Shown here: piece by piece, positions 16,593-25,926 of the stretch
Numbering within the stretch: the stretch's first letter is position 1
Layout of the letters: every line of letters begins with the position of its first letter
Origin: Candidatus Aminicenantota bacterium
Lineage (GTDB): Bacteria; Acidobacteriota; Aminicenantia; Aminicenantales; Aminicenantaceae
Length of the DNA stretch: 44,711 bases
NCBI GenBank assembly: GCA_020348385.1
Contig: CP070750.1
Span: forward strand, 3,427,521 to 3,472,231
Direction: 5' to 3'
Notes under the pieces: generated by a model
The model's input: the letters and a program-made list of their open reading frames with translations, nothing else
The model's database searches: none
Told to the model about the DNA's origin: nothing
Program-made: the position numbers and the translations under genes

Positions 16593-17150
16593 TCAATAAT
16601 AAAAAGTCGCACGACCTGTTTGAGTTTTGACATCTTTTATTCCGTAGGGGAGTTCGTACCAGTCTTCGATGCTCGACGGTTCTGTGTTCTGAATCTTCGA
16701 AGCGATGAATATGACCAAGTCCAAGACCACAGGCTGTATCCGCTGATTTCCGAGGAATAGGTCCTTCACATTAAGCCTTATCCCTCCATCTCGGATCTCC
16801 AATGTGCCTCCAAAATAAAAAATCATTTCCGGTTTAAGATACTTGGGCAGCTTCTGCTCTTTCAGATCGACAAGGGCCATGACCTCGATCCTGTTTTTGT
16901 CGAACAGCTTGAATCGGAGCTCTTTCAACACCTCTTCTTTTTCGGTTTTTATCCTATGAGCGATATAGGAATTAAACTCGCTCTCGGTCACATCGACCGC
17001 GCGGGTATCATCCAATCCTTTTGTCAGCTGCTCTCTCTCGATCCTGTTGATAACGTCCAGAACTTTCAGAGCTTCTTTGACGGAATAGTCCTGCCATCCA
17101 AAACAACACAAAGTTAGGAACAGGAATGGGAAAATATGCTGGATTCGCAT
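16593..17150 (-). CDS. Uncharacterised exported protein, 185 aa
   Basis: The ATG at 17150 gives a signal-like N-terminus (RIQHIFPFLFLTLCCFGWQ); ATGs at 17168 and 17198 would push it inward. The mature part starts with a helix (SVKEALKVLDVINRIEREQL), then a long mixed alpha/beta part with EFNSYIAHRIKTEKEEVLKE and repeated strand segments such as NRIEVMALVDL and GGTLEIRDGGIRLNVKDL. This alternation is loosely like small lipid-binding proteins of the periplasm, but I cannot assign a family. The ribosome site is weak. Its stop is only 13 bases ahead of the ATG of the SH3b-barrel gene, so the two are probably cotranscribed. Confidence 0.65.
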   Translation of the reverse strand: MRIQHIFPFLFLTLCCFGWQDYSVKEALKVLDVINRIEREQLTKGLDDTRAVDVTESEFNSYIAHRIKTEKEEVLKELRFKLFDKNRIEVMALVDLKEQKLPKYLKPEMIFYFGGTLEIRDGGIRLNVKDLFLGNQRIQPVVLDLVIFIASKIQNTEPSSIEDWYELPYGIKDVKTQTGRATFYY

Positions 17151-17225
17151 AAGTTTAGCTTCTTTTATCATCCTAGCATACAAATATAGCCCCATCAACT
17201 AGGGACGAAAACGGGCACGTTTTTA

Positions 17226-17750
17226 TCATTCAGGGTAATTGATTCGAAACGGGCCTGCTTCTCCGGATTCATCTTTGATCTCCATGATTCCATCAAAGAC
17301 GGCCTGGTTTCCGGCCGCTATCGAGACATGACCAACAGGATTGGGTAACAAAGGCACAAAAAAGAGGGCATCGGAAGTTTTCTCTTGGGAAGACAGAACA
17401 ATTTCTATCTGGGCAGTTACATCGTCCGAAATGAGAATACCCAACAACTTTTGACCGTTGAAGTTCCCGAAAGAAGTTTTCACGCCTATGAGGTATACTC
17501 CTTTTTCGATACCACGCACTCTAAACATTCCCTCCCCATCAGAGGGGTTGCTCGAATAAACCTGACCACTAGGCAGCCTCTTTATTTGGACTATAGCCTG
17601 CCCGACAGGAGCTATTCCACCTTTTTCGTAAATGTGTCCAACAAGGTCTCCTTGAGTGGGATTAGGTTTTTGAGATATTCCGGGGTTATGAATCAGCAAA
17701 AACAAAACAAAAAAGCTCCAGATAGGAAACGGATTTAACTTTCTTTTCAT
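17226..17750 (-). CDS. Exported carboxypeptidase-regulatory-like domain protein
   Basis: A signal peptide (PIWSFFVLFLLIHNPGISQ) is followed by a beta-sandwich of the carboxypeptidase regulatory type at about residues 34-118: GDLVGHIYEKGGIAPVGQAI, a QIKRLPSGQVYSSNPSDGEG turn, and FRVRGIEKGVYLIGVK. This is the G-x-V-x-D-x-x-G...P-x-G-x-Y pattern of the family. The last 50 residues (ALFFVPLLPNPVGHVSIAAG) have no known match. Such proteins often sit in the periplasm or on the surface and bind partners. The gene starts 9 bases after the CpsB-type phosphatase and is likely in the same unit. Confidence 0.75.
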   Translation of the reverse strand: MKRKLNPFPIWSFFVLFLLIHNPGISQKPNPTQGDLVGHIYEKGGIAPVGQAIVQIKRLPSGQVYSSNPSDGEGMFRVRGIEKGVYLIGVKTSFGNFNGQKLLGILISDDVTAQIEIVLSSQEKTSDALFFVPLLPNPVGHVSIAAGNQAVFDGIMEIKDESGEAGPFRINYPE

Positions 17751-17759
17751 CGTAATATT

Positions 17760-18566
17760 TTAGTCTGATCGTTTAAATATTTTTGGTATTTTTACTCTAA
17801 AAGATTTTTGAGAGGCATGGGGATCCACAGGATCCGGCAGATAGGGCAGCTCTTGATTGTCTATCACGGCTTGGGGATTGTCCTGAACCAACATATGAGC
17901 ATTTTTCTCTCCAATGACCGGGCTGATTATTCTAACGGCTTCTGAGAGTATTGGAGGAATGGAATGAACGCCATGGCCATCGCTGCCTATGAAGTGAGTG
18001 AATTGGTATTGGAGAAACCTGAAAGCAATCTCCTCAACTTCTCTCCCATACCGGCCGACAAAGCTTCCGCTGTTCGACTGGACCAATGCCCCCATTCGAA
18101 TGAGTTCATATAAGAGGGAGGGCTTTTCCATGAATACCGAGTTCCTTTCCGGATGGGCAATGATCGGTATGATTCCTTCATTCATCAAATCAAAAAACAG
18201 ATCTTTCACGCTAAAAAAGACATGGACTTGGGGGAACTCAACAACCACATAAGAACCTCGGTTGATCACCAAATCTTGTCTATTTTTCCTGATCTCATCG
18301 ATTAAATTGTGCGAGATATGAACTTCCGCGCCAGCCACTAATTCTATAGGAATATTATTTTCCTCAAGGGCTTTCTTGAGATCTTCTTTTTTTTGCCTGA
18401 TGGATACAAAATCGGTTTGGCTTATGTTCTCACGAAACACGTGGGGAGTTGCCACGATTTTCGTGATCCCATCCTCCCAGGCATTTCGTCCCATCTCAAT
18501 AGCATGATCTAGAGTTTTAGCCCCATCATCCAAACCGGGGAGTATGTGACAGTGTAGATCTATCAT
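17760..18566 (-). CDS. CpsB-type tyrosine-protein phosphatase (PHP fold)
   Basis: Removes phosphate from the Tyr-rich tail of BY-kinases that control polysaccharide chain length. MIDLHCHILPGLDDGAKTLD is the classical CpsB/YwqE N-terminus, with the metal-binding H-x-H and the DDGA motif. Further metal ligands are seen in KIVATPHVF, VAGAEVHISH, IIAHPERNSVF and FIGSDGHGVH, so the PHP trinuclear centre looks complete. The length of 268 is typical. The matching kinase is encoded at 23633-25903. The start ATG at 18566 follows a 110-base gap in which I see no promoter. Confidence 0.92.
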   Translation of the reverse strand: MIDLHCHILPGLDDGAKTLDHAIEMGRNAWEDGITKIVATPHVFRENISQTDFVSIRQKKEDLKKALEENNIPIELVAGAEVHISHNLIDEIRKNRQDLVINRGSYVVVEFPQVHVFFSVKDLFFDLMNEGIIPIIAHPERNSVFMEKPSLLYELIRMGALVQSNSGSFVGRYGREVEEIAFRFLQYQFTHFIGSDGHGVHSIPPILSEAVRIISPVIGEKNAHMLVQDNPQAVIDNQELPYLPDPVDPHASQKSFRVKIPKIFKRSD

Positions 18567-18675
18567 ATCAGGGCAACTCGAGGGACAAATAATTTAGGCC
18601 CCATCACTTTATGATTCTTGCGCATAATAGGGAGGAGACGTTACTTCGATGATAATGTAATGTATCCCCAAATTT

Positions 18676-19527
18676 TTAAAAGATGCTTTCGGGAACAATG
18701 ACAACATCCCCCTCTTGGAGTTTCAAATCCGGGCGTTTCCCTTTTTCTATCTCCTTGACATTAACCTTGATCGTTCGTTCTCTGCCTTCCTCATTTCTCC
18801 TGATAATTTTTACTCCGCTCTTGGAGCCCCTTTCGGCAAATCCACCCGCTTGAGCAATAGCCTTAAGAAGCGTGAAATTAGGTAGTTCTGATTTCCTGAC
18901 TTCCAGCATTCCCGGATTCCTGACCTCTCCCGTAACAAAAATATGAACCATCCTGTCAATCTGGACATTGATGACATCGCCAGGGTGAAGAGGAACATTC
19001 AGATCCGGATCTCCCTCATACAGCAAGCCATCCCTGGAAATTTTTAAAGATGTGCTTTCTCCATTCAACCGGCGAAATATGATGATCTCTTTTCCTTCCT
19101 CACCGGTAGGCCCCCCCGCTTTAGAGATCAGATCCATCAATGTCAACCGACCTAGGAGCTCGTATTCTCCCGGATTTCTCACAGCACCCATGATACTCAC
19201 GATATTGCTTCTATATTCACGGATGAACACAGAAACCTGAGGATTCTGAAAATACCCCTGTCCCAGGAGCGTCACCAGCTTCTGCTCCAGTTCTATCCCC
19301 GTCAATCCTGCGACTTCCACCTCTTTGAGATACGGCATGGAAATCTTTCCCCCTTCAGAAACACGGACCGTTGTGCTGGCATCTTCGTGACCGATAACAC
19401 GGATCTCCAGCAAATCCTTCGCCCCTATTTTATAATCTCTCGAGGCTTCCTGGGAATGGATTCCTTGTGAAGCCAAAAACAAGCCGATCATCCCTATTGT
19501 TAAAACGCTAAGTTTCAATTTTGTCAA
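18676..19527 (-). CDS. Wza-type polysaccharide export protein with SLBB domains
   Basis: Forms the periplasmic and outer-membrane export channel for the polysaccharide. The polysaccharide-export domain begins at DYKIGAKDLLEIRVIGHED (about residues 31-49), then YLKEVEVAGLTGIELEQKL; two SLBB domains follow: SIMGAVRNPGEYELLGRLTL and FVTGEVRNPGMLEVRKSEL, each with the G-x-V-x-N-P-G core. I chose a TTG at 19527 because GGAG lies eight bases upstream and it yields a normal signal peptide (TKLKLSVLTIGMIGLFLASQ). An ATG at 19596 would give a very basic 23-residue extension and its first bases are part of a -10 box. No lipoprotein Cys is seen, unlike E. coli Wza. The initiating transferase lies upstream and the phosphatase downstream. 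Confidence 0.9.
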   Translation of the reverse strand: MTKLKLSVLTIGMIGLFLASQGIHSQEASRDYKIGAKDLLEIRVIGHEDASTTVRVSEGGKISMPYLKEVEVAGLTGIELEQKLVTLLGQGYFQNPQVSVFIREYRSNIVSIMGAVRNPGEYELLGRLTLMDLISKAGGPTGEEGKEIIIFRRLNGESTSLKISRDGLLYEGDPDLNVPLHPGDVINVQIDRMVHIFVTGEVRNPGMLEVRKSELPNFTLLKAIAQAGGFAERGSKSGVKIIRRNEEGRERTIKVNVKEIEKGKRPDLKLQEGDVVIVPESIF

Positions 19528-19594
19528 TTTTATATCTCCAGTTCGTTCTGGTTTTCGTTTTCGTTTTCGCATGCGTTTCCGATTCTTTATTTTC

Positions 19595-19624
19595 ATTATA
19601 ATTGGCCAATAAAAATATAGTCAA
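19595..19624 (-). promoter_or_regulatory. Promoter of the Wza-type gene with a spacer palindrome
   Basis: TTGACT (19619-19624) and TATAAT (19595-19600) lie 18 bases apart on the minus strand. The spacer holds a perfect 10-base palindrome, ATTGGCCAAT (19601-19610), a possible operator. The -10 overlaps the ATG at 19596, which argues that translation begins further down, at the TTG at 19527. Confidence 0.55.
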
Positions 19625-19676
19625 ACTACATCACATAACTTTGACAAAAACTCCATTTTCGTACAGCTATGGCCTA

Positions 19677-20309
19677 TCAGATTTTTTTCTCCCGCGATTC
19701 CCACTTGGCTCTAAACGTAATCCAGAAGGATAGAAAAATGAGTTTCATATCCAACCAAAAACTGCGATTATTTATATACAACACATCATACCGGAATTTC
19801 CTCTTGATCGGGAAATCCTTCGGGAGGTAGACCTGAGTAAGCCCAGTGAGACCCGGCCGAATGGAATGTCTTTTTTCAAATCCAGGAAGGTCCATCAATG
19901 ATGTTGTATTGTTCTCGGAGTTTTCGATTTCAGCCGGCCTCAACGCTCGTGGCCCTACAAAACTCATATCCCCTTTTAAGATATTTGTCAATTGAGGAAG
20001 TTCATCCATTGCAGTGGCCCTTAAAATCTTTCCTACTCTTGTGATTCTTTTGTCATTTTTTTTTGCCTGAATAGGACCCTTATTCTGCTCAGCATTTGCG
20101 ATCATCGAACGGAATTTTAAGGCCATAAAAACGCGCCCATCTTTTCCTATACGCTCCTGTTTAAAAAAAACGGGTCCTCTGTCCTCGATCCAAATCATCA
20201 AGCCAAAAAGAAGCCACAAGGGAGATGACAGAATGAGCCCTACAAAAGACAAAGCAATGTCAAACGGCCTTTTTAAAAATAGGGCTTTCATTTCAACATC
20301 CCACGTCAT
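19677..20309 (-). CDS. Initiating sugar-phosphate transferase
   Basis: Transfers the first sugar phosphate to undecaprenyl phosphate at the inner membrane, starting each repeat unit. All main motifs of the bacterial sugar transferase family are visible: KRPFDIALSFVGLILSSPLW (re-entrant helix), GPVFFKQERIGKDGRVFMAL, KFRSM, ITRVGKILRATAMDELPQL, ILKGDMSFVGPRAL and IRPGLTGLTQV. At 210 residues it is the short monotopic form with only the catalytic part, not the long form with four extra membrane segments. The ATG at 20309 has GGGA five bases before it; an ATG at 20291 is also possible. The next gene upstream is the TPR protein, 135 bases away. Confidence 0.93.
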   Translation of the reverse strand: MTWDVEMKALFLKRPFDIALSFVGLILSSPLWLLFGLMIWIEDRGPVFFKQERIGKDGRVFMALKFRSMIANAEQNKGPIQAKKNDKRITRVGKILRATAMDELPQLTNILKGDMSFVGPRALRPAEIENSENNTTSLMDLPGFEKRHSIRPGLTGLTQVYLPKDFPIKRKFRYDVLYINNRSFWLDMKLIFLSFWITFRAKWESREKKI

Positions 20310-20444
20310 AATTATCCCAAATAGATTATTTTAGAAAATCGCCTATCCAGAGGATTCAAGGGGTGAATTTAACACATTCTATATCATCCCAAAAGGTGAG
20401 GGAAAAAAACTACTTAACAAAAAATCATTCCAAAGTTAGTATAC

Positions 20445-22100
20445 CTAAGGTGAAGACCTATAGGCAAACTTTTTTAGCAAAAAAGGATGACTAGCTGCCT
20501 TGACGTAGAGGATATTTTCTCCTATTTTTGGTTCGACAGAAAGAGTTATCATTTCATCCTCTAGATAATTATCCCAAACGACCTCCCTATTAAATTCAAT
20601 AGTGATAAGAGGAATGTCCTCTTTTTTTAGCCCTTCAAAATAAAAATCGATATATAGCTCCTTTCCTGCTAAGTACAACCGATGTGAAAACTCTCGGTCT
20701 TTGCTGATGATTAAATGAGAATAATTCAACGTCTTTGGAGGCATAGTCCTCTCAATCTCTGCCTCTATTTCCTCAGCCCTTTCATCTTCATGCAAACTTA
20801 GATAATTTTCACGGAGCTGCAATAAGGAAGGAACGTAGCTGGGAATGAATTTAATGGATTTCCTAAAAGATTCTATCGCATTAGCTGGATAATTCATCCT
20901 TTGATAGGCATTGCCCATGATGGAGAACATTTTCACCATGTCTGCCTTATTTAAGTCTGGCGTTTTTACTTGCCCCTTCAAAATGAGATTTCCAATTTCA
21001 ATAATATCCTGATGGCGACCTTGTTTGTCGTAGAGGAAAAGCTGAATGGGAAGGTATGAAATCTTGTGTTCGATTATGTAAGACTCGAATTCATTCAAAG
21101 AAACTTCATCCTCCTCAAGCTCTAGATACTTGAGCAAATATTCCCTGACTTTTTTCAACCCACCTCCTGCCTCAATTAGACTTCTGGCAAGCCAATAATT
21201 CACGAGCTTATATAGATGATAATATTCTGACTCATCAAAAGGGTACAGTCCGGATAGCCTATGAAAAAAACGCACTTTCTGAAGATCCCACAAGCAATAT
21301 GTGAAAAATTTCCTAGCCTCACCATATTCTGCAGAAAAATATTCCTGTTCTCCTGAGGCAAAGTTTCTCTTAGCCCTTTCAAATTGTAGATGATCAGCAT
21401 AACTCAGCATCCTATGCCTTTGTCTTATTGAAAAAGACTTTTCTCCTAAAAAATTCCCAAACATTCTATAGGCCTGTGCGACTGGGGGCATAAACTTATC
21501 CATGACAGCAAAGTCCCGAATGTTCATTTCCCAAATGTTCATCAAGGGCGGAAACTTATCCACAGGATTCCTTTCCAATGTTTTTTTCAGAATCTCCAAG
21601 GTAAAATCCCTATCTTCAGCTGTGAGGACATTCCAACGAATCATGAGTAACTTTGCCACCTCAAAAAGCATTTCTCGATTATCACCAGCTAGTTTTGCCG
21701 AGTTTTTAAATTCCTTTAAAAATCGGTCATCCGAAAATGGAGTCAAAAGATTTTGATACAGAAGCGACTGCCCATAATTGAAATGACCGAATGGTGAGGC
21801 GGGATTTAGCCTTACTGAGCGATTGAAGCTCTTGGTGGATTCATCGATAAGATAGTTCGCATCCATTTCTTTATTCAAGCTCTGAATACAAGACGTGTAG
21901 TAGGCTTTCCCCAACTCATAATAAACGTTGCTATTCCAAGGATAGATTTTATTAGCTTTTTGGAGGATCTGTATTTTTTTTCCGTAATCAACCATCTCCT
22001 TAGCTCGAAAATATAAATGATAGTTTAAATAAATCAGGATATTAAAAACTCCCAATAAAATAAAAATCCCGATCAGAACGATTTTTTTTCTCATATTCAT
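20445..22100 (-). CDS. Membrane-anchored TPR protein coupled to an O-antigen-ligase-like gene
   Basis: The N-terminus has one membrane helix (IVLIGIFILLGVFNILIYL). From about residue 40 on, tetratricopeptide-like units are seen: ILQKANKIYPWNSNVYYELG, RLNPASPFGHFNYGQSLLY, and later MFSIMGNAYQRMNYPANAIE and SFRKSIKFIPSYVPSLLQLR, with the Y/A/P pattern of TPRs. The last 100 residues look more beta-rich. It probably sits in the periplasm, holding enzymes of polymerisation or ligation together. Its ATG overlaps the stop of the O-antigen-ligase-like gene by four bases (ATGA), so the two act together in all likelihood. Its exact partner is not shown by the sequence. Confidence 0.8.
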   Translation of the reverse strand: MNMRKKIVLIGIFILLGVFNILIYLNYHLYFRAKEMVDYGKKIQILQKANKIYPWNSNVYYELGKAYYTSCIQSLNKEMDANYLIDESTKSFNRSVRLNPASPFGHFNYGQSLLYQNLLTPFSDDRFLKEFKNSAKLAGDNREMLFEVAKLLMIRWNVLTAEDRDFTLEILKKTLERNPVDKFPPLMNIWEMNIRDFAVMDKFMPPVAQAYRMFGNFLGEKSFSIRQRHRMLSYADHLQFERAKRNFASGEQEYFSAEYGEARKFFTYCLWDLQKVRFFHRLSGLYPFDESEYYHLYKLVNYWLARSLIEAGGGLKKVREYLLKYLELEEDEVSLNEFESYIIEHKISYLPIQLFLYDKQGRHQDIIEIGNLILKGQVKTPDLNKADMVKMFSIMGNAYQRMNYPANAIESFRKSIKFIPSYVPSLLQLRENYLSLHEDERAEEIEAEIERTMPPKTLNYSHLIISKDREFSHRLYLAGKELYIDFYFEGLKKEDIPLITIEFNREVVWDNYLEDEMITLSVEPKIGENILYVKAASHPFLLKKFAYRSSP

Positions 22101-23518
22101 CTTGATTTTGCGGATTTGCGCGTCACCGTGACAAGCGTTATAGAAAGGATAACTGAAAACAGGAGCATGTTTGAAGGAATTTGGAGATTAAAGTCTGTGA
22201 CGCCATGGAGCAGCAAGGAAATAATGGCAATAATTCCTCCAATACCAAGAGCTCGAGCCAAGGGATGGATTCTTCGCTTCCAGATATTAGCACACTGAAT
22301 GAGGATAAAAAATATCCCCCCAAAAAATAGAAAAAATCCCACTGCTCCAACATCAGACATGTACTCTAGGTAATCATTGTGTGCGTGAGTGATTATGGAA
22401 ATTTCGCCATCTGCTTCCATAATAGGGAAAAGAGCAGCAAACGTTCCCAATCCCGATCCAAAAATGGGATAATCGTAAATAATTTTTAGAGTATTGGCCC
22501 AAATAGCAGGGCGGCCCTCATTCTGAAAATGTCTGACTGCAAATCTTTGGAAAATAGTATCCCTGCCAATATAAAACGACAGAAAGAGAATTATGATAAA
22601 AATAGAAATAATAAAAATCTTTGTTGCTTTATTTTGTAGTCCATTCCTCTTTAAGTTGAGGAAAGCATGCAGAACGAAAACCACAAATATAAAGGCCAAT
22701 AGAACTGTGGCAGTGCGCGATCTAGAAAAAATAAGGGCCAGGGACATGAGAATCACTCCAAGTGCGAGCAAGATGGAAACGGCTATTTTTCTCTCTGATA
22801 ACCGGACTAATTTTTCTTTCCATATAACTGGTGAAAAAGGCATCATTCCCACCTGAGAAATAATCAATCCGATGGTGATGGGAATTATCATCTCAAGGTA
22901 TCCTGCAAAGTGATTTCGGTTCAAAAAAGTCCCCGATGCATAATTTAACGCCATTTTATTTTCGTACGAAAATATATGAAGATTGCGACTGTAAAGCCCA
23001 AACAGCCCGTAGGCAGCCTCAAAAATCCCCATGACGCATATAACCGAGCATAGCCGAATAATCTGAGAACGTTTTTTAATGGTCATCACAATCAGAAAAC
23101 CAATCAGAAAATAGGAAAGAAGGGCAAGCGCTGTTTTCAAGCTGATTGAAGGAACAAGGGAGACACTCATAAATTTTATCGAAGAAAAATCCGGAGCGTG
23201 AAGTTTTTGGAATGCGTAGGTCCCTGGTGATAGGATCTTTGTTAAAAATTTTGGGAGAGGAATAATTTGAAAAAAAAGAAAGATCCAGAAACCAATAAAC
23301 AAAACCTTCGGCCATCTCAACGTTTTTGATAATCGTTCATTACAACGCGGTTTCTCTTTTATCAAAAAAAAACAAATCATCAGAATTATAACGGTCAGCT
23401 GAATCACAAGAATTGACCATTCGTGTACTGATGCCGCAGGAAGAGGAGAGAAAATGATCAAGCCCATGATACCGAATTCGATGATCTTTTGGTACAATCT
23501 GTCACGTTTATTCAACAC
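22097..23518 (-). CDS. O-antigen ligase/polymerase family membrane protein
   Basis: About ten membrane segments with the Wzy_C-type core: FLNRNHFAGYLEMIIPITIG around a long loop, SRSRTATVLLAFIFVVF, and a large periplasmic loop with GSGLGTFAALFPIME and HAHNDYLEYMSDVGAVGFFL. The H-A-H-N-D-Y-L and G-x-G-x-G motifs are typical of O-antigen ligases. It joins or polymerises polysaccharide chains on the periplasmic side. The start is a GTG at 23518 or a TTG at 23515, both near an AGGA. The end is fused by overlap to the TPR gene. A second such protein lies at 29605, so one may polymerise and the other ligate; which does which cannot be told from sequence. Confidence 0.88.
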   Translation of the reverse strand: MLNKRDRLYQKIIEFGIMGLIIFSPLPAASVHEWSILVIQLTVIILMICFFLIKEKPRCNERLSKTLRWPKVLFIGFWIFLFFQIIPLPKFLTKILSPGTYAFQKLHAPDFSSIKFMSVSLVPSISLKTALALLSYFLIGFLIVMTIKKRSQIIRLCSVICVMGIFEAAYGLFGLYSRNLHIFSYENKMALNYASGTFLNRNHFAGYLEMIIPITIGLIISQVGMMPFSPVIWKEKLVRLSERKIAVSILLALGVILMSLALIFSRSRTATVLLAFIFVVFVLHAFLNLKRNGLQNKATKIFIISIFIIILFLSFYIGRDTIFQRFAVRHFQNEGRPAIWANTLKIIYDYPIFGSGLGTFAALFPIMEADGEISIITHAHNDYLEYMSDVGAVGFFLFFGGIFFILIQCANIWKRRIHPLARALGIGGIIAIISLLLHGVTDFNLQIPSNMLLFSVILSITLVTVTRKSAKSR

Positions 23519-23632
23519 CGTCCTACCCGACTCGGCGATATAGCACTAAATCTTGACTTAGGCTGTTCGTGGCCAACTCCCCCAAAATATTTTTGAGCTT
23601 TAAGATTCTATTCTATTGAATAGGACAGGATT

Positions 23633-25903
23633 TCAGTCTTCATCTCCATAATATTCATGCCTATAATACTGATAGAAATCCATAAAATGCATGTCGCCCT
23701 TCTTCAATACTAACTCATTGAATAAAACTCCAAGGAGTTTGGCATTTGCCTTGTTCAGTTCTTCAATCGCACTCACAAAAGGTTTGTTCAGGGTTTTCCC
23801 CGCCTTGATCACGAACATTGTCGCATCTGCCAGAGACGAGACAATCAAGGAATCGATAACAGCGAGCACAGGCGGTGAGTCGAAAAACACAAAATCGAAT
23901 TCATCCTTGACTTCTTCCATCAATAGCTGCATTCTCTTAGAATTCAGGAGCTCAGAAGGATTAGGAGGAATCGGGCCACTGGGGATAATAAAAATATTAT
24001 CGATGTGTGTTTTCTGTATAGCTTGTTCTATGACAAGGTTCCCACTTAAAAAAGCGCTTAATCCCACGCTTTTATCCGTCTCGAATATGTCATGCTGCCG
24101 TGGCCTTCTCAAATCAGAATCAACGACCAAGACCCTTTCTCCCAACTGCGAAAAAGCAACGGCGAGGTTTGCTGCGGTCGCACTTTTCCCTTCTTTGGGC
24201 AGAGCACTTGTTACCAAAATTGTCTTGGGAGGGGTATCTCCATACGATAGCAGAATAGAAGTTCTTACTGTTCTATAATCTTCTGCAATCGAGAGTTTAG
24301 GATATCGGTGATTGATCAATTCGATCTGATCTGCTTCTGTTTCCGTTTGATATGGATCCTTGTTATTTTGCTCATAGGAGGATTTATAACCCGTAGCAAA
24401 AATTTGTTTTTTCTGCTTATGATTTTCTCCGAATGGCATATAGGGAATAATGCCAACAGAAGGAAGGCCTACCAATTTCTCTACATCTTCAGGCCCTTTG
24501 ACTGTGTTATCGATGTACTCCAACACAAAGCATAATCCAACTCCCCCCAGAAGCCCGAAAAAAAGAGCAAGGAACAAATTTAATTGTTTCTTCGGTGAAA
24601 CGGGCTTCAAAGGAATTTCAGCTTTATCGATAATGTTGATATTGGTTGTATCCAAACCTCCCAATTTCGCAGACACAAGGGCAGCCTGTTGTTTTTCCAT
24701 GATCGAATTCAGAAGCTTTGTTTTTTGTTCGACTTCATCTTTAAGCAATCTATATTGGAGGGCGTTGGAATCTGTCCTCACCACAGTTTCTTTCTGTCTT
24801 TCCAACTCAGCTTTAATCCTATATTCCTTTTGCAAGGCCGCTCTGTATTCTGACTCAGCAGTGTCAACAGCATTCATGAGATCGGCTTCCAAGCTTTCCA
24901 TCCTCGACTTTGCCTGAATAAATCTCGGATGGCTGGACAAATATTCCCTTTGTACGTCTTCAAAATCTTTTTTCGCATTGATGTAATTGGCTTTCATCTG
25001 TTGAATCGCTGGATTATCCACAAATTGAGGGATGGTGTTTGCATCCATATCTCGAAGTTCTTGGACAATGGTCTGTTTCTCAATGGTCTCTAATCTGGCT
25101 TCTGTATAAGCTCGATTCACTTGCGATAATTCATTTATGGCCGTGCTTTCTGTGGGATTCAACAGAAAAATGTCCTTTTCTTTGCTGTATCTTTGCAGCT
25201 CTATATTCTTCTCAGAAAGCTCCTGGCTGAGCTCTGCCATCTGGCCACTCAGAAAATCGGATGCTTGTTGGGTCGTTAGAAGCCGCATGTCAACTGAAAA
25301 ATTCTTGAACTCCCTGGCAACTGTGTTTACAATCTCTGCAGATAAAGCAGGCGAAGGAGATTTGTAGCTTAATTCCACCAACTTTGTATCGCGGATATGT
25401 TTAACTTCTAGCCTGTTTTGTATGATTCTAGCAAGGGCAGAGCTTGGATTTGAAGGATATAAGGGATTTGATTCTTCCTCATTTTCATTCTTCTTCGATT
25501 TTAGCCAGCTAAAAGTGATGATGTGTTTGACTGCGCCAAGCAAGCCTCTTCTCGGCTGATTCGCCTGGATAAAATCCTCTCTTGAAAGCAAATCTGCTTT
25601 ACTGACGACCCTTTCTGCAAGAGATTTACTTTTCAGCAGCTTAAGTTGAGTATTAAATCCTCTCAAGTCTCGTGAAACTGGAGTTTGATAACCAAATGTA
25701 TCTTCTATACTCAACATCCTCGAGGTTTCCTCTTCTATCATCACGGTCGCCGTTGACTTATACATCGGTGTTGCTAGGAATGTAAAAACAGCAGTAAAGA
25801 AAAAAAGGACTCCAGCAAAGCTAATGATTACCCATTTTCTCTTGAGGACAATTCTCCAATACTCAACCAAATCGACTTCTTTCTTTTTCTGATTTTGGTT
25901 CAT
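23633..25903 (-). CDS. Wzz-BY-kinase fusion, polysaccharide tyrosine autokinase
   Basis: Regulates chain length and export of the polysaccharide by autophosphorylation. Residues 1-450 form the Wzz-like part: a first membrane helix (WVIISFAGVLFFFTAVFTFL), a long periplasmic helical region, and a second helix after the proline-rich PLKPVSPKKQLNLFLALFFG. The cytoplasmic kinase part has Walker A at about 560-575 (SALPKEGKSAT), Walker A' (VLVVDSDLRRP) near 593, and Walker B (FDFVFFDSPPVL). The C-terminus is a Tyr-rich tail (FYQYYRHEYYGDED), the substrate of autophosphorylation. At 756 residues it has the usual length for a Gram-negative Wzc. The matching phosphatase is at 17760. A 23-base gap separates it from the upstream barrel gene. 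Confidence 0.95.
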   Translation of the reverse strand: MNQNQKKKEVDLVEYWRIVLKRKWVIISFAGVLFFFTAVFTFLATPMYKSTATVMIEEETSRMLSIEDTFGYQTPVSRDLRGFNTQLKLLKSKSLAERVVSKADLLSREDFIQANQPRRGLLGAVKHIITFSWLKSKKNENEEESNPLYPSNPSSALARIIQNRLEVKHIRDTKLVELSYKSPSPALSAEIVNTVAREFKNFSVDMRLLTTQQASDFLSGQMAELSQELSEKNIELQRYSKEKDIFLLNPTESTAINELSQVNRAYTEARLETIEKQTIVQELRDMDANTIPQFVDNPAIQQMKANYINAKKDFEDVQREYLSSHPRFIQAKSRMESLEADLMNAVDTAESEYRAALQKEYRIKAELERQKETVVRTDSNALQYRLLKDEVEQKTKLLNSIMEKQQAALVSAKLGGLDTTNINIIDKAEIPLKPVSPKKQLNLFLALFFGLLGGVGLCFVLEYIDNTVKGPEDVEKLVGLPSVGIIPYMPFGENHKQKKQIFATGYKSSYEQNNKDPYQTETEADQIELINHRYPKLSIAEDYRTVRTSILLSYGDTPPKTILVTSALPKEGKSATAANLAVAFSQLGERVLVVDSDLRRPRQHDIFETDKSVGLSAFLSGNLVIEQAIQKTHIDNIFIIPSGPIPPNPSELLNSKRMQLLMEEVKDEFDFVFFDSPPVLAVIDSLIVSSLADATMFVIKAGKTLNKPFVSAIEELNKANAKLLGVLFNELVLKKGDMHFMDFYQYYRHEYYGDED

Positions 25904-25926
25904 TTATCTCTCCACTAATGTCATCG

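Noticed and set aside
23590..23635. Small hairpin CTATTC/GAATAG between the BY-kinase and ligase-like genes
   Set aside because: Six-base A/T-rich stem without a T-run; expected often by chance in such sequence.
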